Part shown: piece by piece, positions 60,430 to 64,000 of the stretch
How the letters are laid out: the number at the start of each line of letters is the position of its first letter
How positions within the stretch are numbered: position 1 is the first letter of the stretch
From: Arthrobacter sp. HY1533
Lineage (GTDB): Bacteria; Actinomycetota; Actinomycetes; Actinomycetales; Micrococcaceae
Direction of reading: 5' to 3'
DNA length: 64,000 bases
Assembly (NCBI RefSeq): GCF_027568515.1
Contig: NZ_JANKZF010000001.1
Location: forward strand, 186,001 to 250,000
Position numbers and translations under genes: made by a program
The notes under the pieces: model-generated
The model's database searches: none
What the model was told of the DNA's origin: nothing
Seen by the model: only the letters and a program-made list of their open reading frames with translations

Positions 60430-61493
60430 TTGGACCAGAACGGGTAGTCCGTGTATCCGGCGGCGCCCTCCGTGTAGAACGTTGCGAAGTCGGGCTCATT
60501 GAGCGGCAGCCCCTTTTCCCAGCGGTGCGCCAAGTCCGGGTTGGCCAATGCGGGACGGCCGACCACCACGGCGTCGGCCCAGCCCAGGATGTCCTGGGCG
60601 TCCTTGAGCGTGGTGATGCTTTCAAAGCCGGAGTTCAGGAGCACCGGCCCGCCAAAGCGCGCCCGCACGTCCTGGACCAGGCTGCCGGAGGGGTCCCGGT
60701 GCAGGATGCTCAGGCCGGCCAGACCCAGCGATGCAAGTCCGTCGGCCAGTGCGGCGTACGTGGCCAGGGCGTCGGCCGGGTCGGTCTCCAAGGCGCCCTG
60801 GAAGTTGTGCTCCGGCGAGATCCGCAGCCACGTGCGCCCGGCGCCGATGGCCCGTGCCACGGCCGTGGTGGTCTCAACGACAAGCCGGGCGCGGTTCTCC
60901 GGGCTGCCGCCATATGCGTCGCTGCGCGTGTTTGATGTCGGGGACAGGAACTGGTGCAGGAGGTATCCGTTCGCGCCGTGCAGCTCAACGCCGTCGAACC
61001 CGGCTTCGATGGCGTTGCGGGAGGCCTGGACGAATTCCTCGACGATGGCCGGCAGTTCTGCCGTTTCCAGGGCGCGCGGCACGGGGTAGGCCCGCTTCCC
61101 CGCATAGGTGCGGCTTTCGCCGTCGTGCGCCAGGGCGCTGGGGGCCACGGCAGTGTGCCCGCCGTTGGTCTCCGGGTGCGTGATGCGGCCCGAGTGCATG
61201 ACCTGGGCGATGATCCGCCCGCCGGCGGCGTGGACGGCGGCGGTGACTCGCTGCCAGCCGGCGATCTGCTCCCCGGTCACCAGGCCGGGCTGGCGCACAA
61301 ACGCCTGCCCGGCGGCACTGGGGTAGGTGCCTTCCGAGACCAGCATGCCCATGGTGGCGCGCTGCCGGTAATACTCCACCACCAAATCCCCCGGGACGCC
61401 GTCCACGCCGGAGCGGGAACGGGTCAGGGGCGCCATGACCAGGCGGTTGGGCAGTTGCAGCGCGCCAAGGGTGAGCGGGGAAAAGAGGTTCAA
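60426..61493 (-). CDS. Old Yellow Enzyme family alkene reductase
   Basis: 355 residues. LFSPLTLGALQLPNRLVMAPLTRSR, QVMHSGRITHP, GFDGVELHGANGYLLHQFLSP and RSDAYGGSPENRARL are the OYE FMN/substrate blocks; the active-site pair is HGAN-type with His-Asn. Reduces activated C=C bonds with NAD(P)H. TTG 61493 is chosen since AGGAGACC precedes it; a GTG at 61529 lacks a Shine-Dalgarno. Downstream of the patatin gene on the same strand. Confidence 0.9.
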   Translation of the reverse strand: MNLFSPLTLGALQLPNRLVMAPLTRSRSGVDGVPGDLVVEYYRQRATMGMLVSEGTYPSAAGQAFVRQPGLVTGEQIAGWQRVTAAVHAAGGRIIAQVMHSGRITHPETNGGHTAVAPSALAHDGESRTYAGKRAYPVPRALETAELPAIVEEFVQASRNAIEAGFDGVELHGANGYLLHQFLSPTSNTRSDAYGGSPENRARLVVETTTAVARAIGAGRTWLRISPEHNFQGALETDPADALATYAALADGLASLGLAGLSILHRDPSGSLVQDVRARFGGPVLLNSGFESITTLKDAQDILGWADAVVVGRPALANPDLAHRWEKGLPLNEPDFATFYTEGAAGYTDYPFWSN

Positions 61494-61589
61494 GGAGGTC
61501 TCCTGCGGCTGGGTTGGGTGTTCACACACCGGTTTGGGTTCGCTTGCGCCAACCGGCGGATGCGCACTGCCTATTCCCGGCCCGGCGTG

Positions 61590-62543
61590 TCAGCCCCAGA
61601 ACCCGGCGATCTGTCCGGCCAGGGCAATGCCCTGCCCGTGCCCTGCCCGGGCGGCGGCGGGGCGCAGCGAAAGGTCCATGGCATTGGCGCCAAACAAGTG
61701 TTCGGAGCTGGCGTCCGGGACGATGGCCTGGACCGTGGCGCCCGCCGCACGGAGGTCCTCAAGCTGGGCCGCAAGGTGCATGCCCCAGGCCGGCGGATGC
61801 AGGGACCTGCCGCCAAAGGGTGACAGCACCAGCACGCGCCGGCAGCCGGCTGCGAGGTCGGCGTTCTCGCTGGAACGGCGGTAGCCGCCGTCAATGTAGT
61901 GGTTGTTCCCAATCCCGTAGGGCAGGCTGCTGGAGCAGCTTGCGGCTATGGCGTCGGCCAGCTCCACTCCGCTGTGGCGGTCGAACACCACGGGTTCGCC
62001 GGTGGCGGCGTCGACCGCCGTGATGGCCACGTGCTGCTCCGGCCACAGCTGGCTGGGCAGCCGTGCGGCCACGGTCGAGAGCCACGCAGCCTGCCACGAA
62101 CCGTCCGATGCGGAGTCGCGCTCCAGCGCCGCCGCACCCATGCTGCGGCGCATTTCATCCGGATTCCCGGCGGCCGCAATGATTCTCAGCGTCCTGTCCA
62201 GGGGGCTGGCGGCGGGCCGTGCCGGGCCGCCTTTGCGCGGCGGTTCCGGCGGGGCCGTCCGCCGCCGGGGAACTGCGGCAAGGGTTTCTTCCAGCAGCCG
62301 GGCGGGGTCCGCCGCGGTGATTTGGGCCGCGGCCGTGGACCCGGCCGATGTTCCGATGATGAGCCCGGCGCGGCTCACATCCAGGCCGGCCTCGTGCAGG
62401 CCGGCAACGACGCCGATCAGCCAGGCATTGCCGGTGGATCCGCCGCCGCCGAGGACCAGGGCCCGCTCACCGGCGGGTGCCTGCCACCGTTCGAAGCGTG
62501 GCCCGGGCGTGGCGTGGAGGGTTGAAAAAGTTGGTGAATTCAT
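61590..62543 (-). CDS. patatin-like phospholipase
   Basis: 317 residues. Oxyanion loop LGGGGSTGNAW, nucleophile Ser in IIGTSAGST (GxSxG) and the catalytic Asp in YIDGGYR (DGG) are a complete Ser-Asp dyad for a patatin/RssA-type acyl hydrolase. No signal peptide. A short ORF with a strong ribosome site precedes it by 50 bases and may be a leader. Confidence 0.88.
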   Translation of the reverse strand: MNSPTFSTLHATPGPRFERWQAPAGERALVLGGGGSTGNAWLIGVVAGLHEAGLDVSRAGLIIGTSAGSTAAAQITAADPARLLEETLAAVPRRRTAPPEPPRKGGPARPAASPLDRTLRIIAAAGNPDEMRRSMGAAALERDSASDGSWQAAWLSTVAARLPSQLWPEQHVAITAVDAATGEPVVFDRHSGVELADAIAASCSSSLPYGIGNNHYIDGGYRRSSENADLAAGCRRVLVLSPFGGRSLHPPAWGMHLAAQLEDLRAAGATVQAIVPDASSEHLFGANAMDLSLRPAAARAGHGQGIALAGQIAGFWG

Positions 62544-62585
62544 GGGAGTCGCCTTTCGCGAATTGCCTGTGCGGGGCTCCCTGCG

Positions 62586-62602
62586 GCGACTGGATCAGTC
62601 GC
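62586..62602. promoter_or_regulatory. 7-bp stem hairpin over the short ORF stop
   Basis: GCGACTG-GAT-CAGTCGC; the stop codon of the upstream short ORF lies inside it, so translation of that ORF would disrupt the hairpin. It lies between the leader ORF and the patatin gene. Confidence 0.4.
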
Positions 62603-62648
62603 ACGACCGTGGACTGCGGGGAGCACCCATTGCGGATACTGCGTTCAT
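62595..62648 (-). CDS. 17-residue upstream ORF with consensus Shine-Dalgarno
   Basis: Encodes MNAVSAMGAPRSPRSCD. AAGGAGGTGA (62662-62653) is a near-perfect anti-SD match eight bases before the ATG, stronger than for any other gene here. It is not in frame with the patatin gene that follows 51 bases later. It could be a leader peptide controlling that gene through the hairpin at its stop. The function is unproven. Confidence 0.5.
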   Translation of the reverse strand: MNAVSAMGAPRSPRSCD

Positions 62649-62794
62649 GGGACTCACCTCCTTCAGCGTCGATCACGATCAGGGGAAACGTAGCACGCGG
62701 ACCGACGGGCGCACAACGGCCCTCGCCGGTTGGGCCGGTTCCGCTGGCCGCGAAGCCTCTGGCGCACGGCTGCAAACCCGGCTTGACTGGCCCC

Positions 62795-63811
62795 ATGAGA
62801 CGGATCCTGATTCTCGGCGGCACCGCGTGGCTTGGCCGCGAAATGGCTGAAGCGTTCATTGCCCAGGGCGGCGAGGTGACCTGCCTGGCCCGTGGCGAAT
62901 CCGGGGCGTGGGCCCCGGGCGCCACCTTTGTCCGTGCGGACAGGGACACGGCGGACGGGCTTGGCACAGTCGCAGCGCAGCGGTGGGATGTGGTGGTCGA
63001 CGTGTCCCGCCAACCGGGCCAGGTGAGGCGTGCCGTGCGCGAGCTGCAGGGACAGGCGAAGTTCTTTGTGTTCATCTCCTCGGCCAACGTCTATGCGGAC
63101 CAGGGCACCCAGGGACAGGATGAGGATGCAGCGCTTCTGCCCCCGCTCAATGGCGACGTCATGGAGTCCATGGAAAGCTACGGGGAAGCGAAGGTGGCGT
63201 GTGAACAGGCCGTCCTTGCCGGCTTCGGCGATGCCCGGTCCCTCGTGGTGCGGGCCGGGCTCATCGGCGGCCCCGGGGACATTTTTGGCCGCTCGGGCTA
63301 CTGGCCCCTGCGCTTCGCCCACCCGTCCACACCGGACAACGCCGTCCTGGTTCCAGCGGCCCCGGGCCTGCCGGCCAGCATCATTGACGTGCGCGACCTC
63401 GCCGCATGGATTGTGCGGGCGTCATTGGCGCAGCTCCACGGCGTTTTCAACGCCACAGGCGACGTTGCCACCTTCGATGAACACCTTGCCGTTGCCCGCC
63501 AGGCAGCCGGCCACACTGGACCGCTTGTCAGCGCGGCACCGGATTGGCTGCACCGGCACGGAGTGGCGGAATGGGCCGGCGGGAAATCGCTGCCGCTGTG
63601 GCTCGATGATCCGCTGTGGCGCGGCATGAACGCCAGGAGCAACGGACGGGCCAAGTCGGCCGGACTCACCTTGCGTCCCCTGGCAGAGACGCTGCTGGAC
63701 ACCCTCGCATGGGAAGTTGCCACCGGCATCGACAAGCCCCGGCGTGCCGGGCTGTCGGCTGCGGAGGAGGCCGGGCTCCTGGCGGAACTCCGGAGCACCA
63801 ATTCTTCCTGA
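62795..63811 (+). CDS. NAD-dependent epimerase/reductase-like protein
   Basis: 338 residues, extended-SDR fold. The Rossmann motif ILILGGTAWLGREMAEA is at the N-terminus, followed by VVVDVSRQPGQVR, FISSANVYADQG and Y-x-x-x-K in ESYGEAKVACE. SIIDVRDLAAWIV and GVFNATGD complete the pattern. Substrate unknown; resembles isoflavone-reductase/CSP41-type epimerase relatives. No Shine-Dalgarno is visible before ATG 62795. Confidence 0.85.
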   Translation: MRRILILGGTAWLGREMAEAFIAQGGEVTCLARGESGAWAPGATFVRADRDTADGLGTVAAQRWDVVVDVSRQPGQVRRAVRELQGQAKFFVFISSANVYADQGTQGQDEDAALLPPLNGDVMESMESYGEAKVACEQAVLAGFGDARSLVVRAGLIGGPGDIFGRSGYWPLRFAHPSTPDNAVLVPAAPGLPASIIDVRDLAAWIVRASLAQLHGVFNATGDVATFDEHLAVARQAAGHTGPLVSAAPDWLHRHGVAEWAGGKSLPLWLDDPLWRGMNARSNGRAKSAGLTLRPLAETLLDTLAWEVATGIDKPRRAGLSAAEEAGLLAELRSTNSS

Positions 63812-63850
63812 ACCGCCGGCCGCTTGGCCAGTGCCTAAATGGCCAGGCCC

Positions 63851-64000
63851 CTAAGCGGATCCCGCACCCAGGCCGGCCAGGAATATCCCCAGGCCGAATT
63901 CAAAGGCGGCATCGGCGCCGTCGTCCGTGTGCTCCACCAGGCCCACCCGGGCCAGGCCGGCCGAGGTCTGCTGTTGTGTGGCGGCGCCCAGAATGTAGTG
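63851..64000 (-). CDS. TetR family regulator, C-terminal end (partial)
   Basis: The last 49 codons of a gene that runs off the window edge. YILGAATQQQTSAGLARVG and FEFGLGIFLAGLGAGSA match the C-terminal helices of TetR_C (tetracycline-repressor type) regulators. Convergent with the epimerase. Confidence 0.65.
   Translation of the reverse strand, partial: HYILGAATQQQTSAGLARVGLVEHTDDGADAAFEFGLGIFLAGLGAGSA

Overview
The window is GC-rich DNA, apart from a lower-GC patch near 21.4-22.5 kb. It has many ATGA start/stop overlaps, GTG and TTG starts, lipoproteins, HxlR/TetR regulators, Arr and DUF4287/DUF6194 proteins. This suggests an actinobacterium of the Micrococcaceae (Arthrobacter-like). That assignment is an inference from style and gene content, because no rRNA or tRNA gene is visible. 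There is no integrase, capsid, lysis module, insertion sequence or CRISPR array.

Left part (0.2-18.7 kb), ordinary chromosomal genes: an ABC-F ATPase, an MTA/SAH-type nucleosidase, a CHRD-domain secreted protein with a class F-like sortase and a cupredoxin-like lipoprotein, a RibD-like reductase, a TetR gene divergent from a flavin monooxygenase/SDR pair, an HxlR gene divergent from a DoxX protein, a DUF808 protein, a complete peptide-type ABC importer (11.8-17.0 kb), a GNAT protein, and a tryptophanyl-tRNA synthetase. The synthetase has a textbook attenuator: a short leader peptide with three consecutive Trp codons followed by alternative RNA stems.

Middle-left (18.9-30.7 kb), accessory: remnants of a hydrolase and an acetyltransferase, Arr, small hypothetical proteins, a HAD phosphatase, an MBL-fold enzyme, a GH5 glycoside hydrolase behind a LacI-type operator, and a minus-strand redox operon (secreted peptide, ApbE, ferric-reductase-like cytochrome b, NuoF-like flavoprotein, 3Fe-4S ferredoxin). 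A Kef-like antiporter follows.

Centre (30.7-54.8 kb): one minus-strand, mostly overlapping 20-gene cluster for an extracellular contractile injection system (eCIS). It runs from sheath and tube through the DUF4255 terminator and AAA+ ATPase, two DUF4157 proteins, hub, LysM protein, gp27-like and gp5-like spike parts, PAAR and gp25, to two J-like wedge proteins, a gpI-like beta-helix protein and DUF6519. One DUF4157 protein is fused to OmpA. The other carries a second HExxH metallopeptidase motif and is a likely effector. An AraC-type regulator sits at the head.

Right (56.0-60.4 kb): divergent from the AraC gene is a four-gene operon that I consider the most novel item. It holds a cytosolic trypsin-like protein with ten Thr-Arg-x(2-4)-Cys repeats in its C-terminal part, an aminoglycoside-phosphotransferase-like kinase, a HopA1-family phosphothreonine lyase and a LanC cyclase. 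These are the three activities needed to make (methyl)lanthionine from Thr and Cys (class V lanthipeptide logic). The natural prediction is that the repeat domain of the protease-like protein is the substrate and that the product is connected with the neighbouring eCIS. The window ends with an Old Yellow Enzyme, a patatin-like lipase preceded by a short ORF with a near-perfect Shine-Dalgarno, an NAD-dependent epimerase, and the 3' end of a TetR gene.
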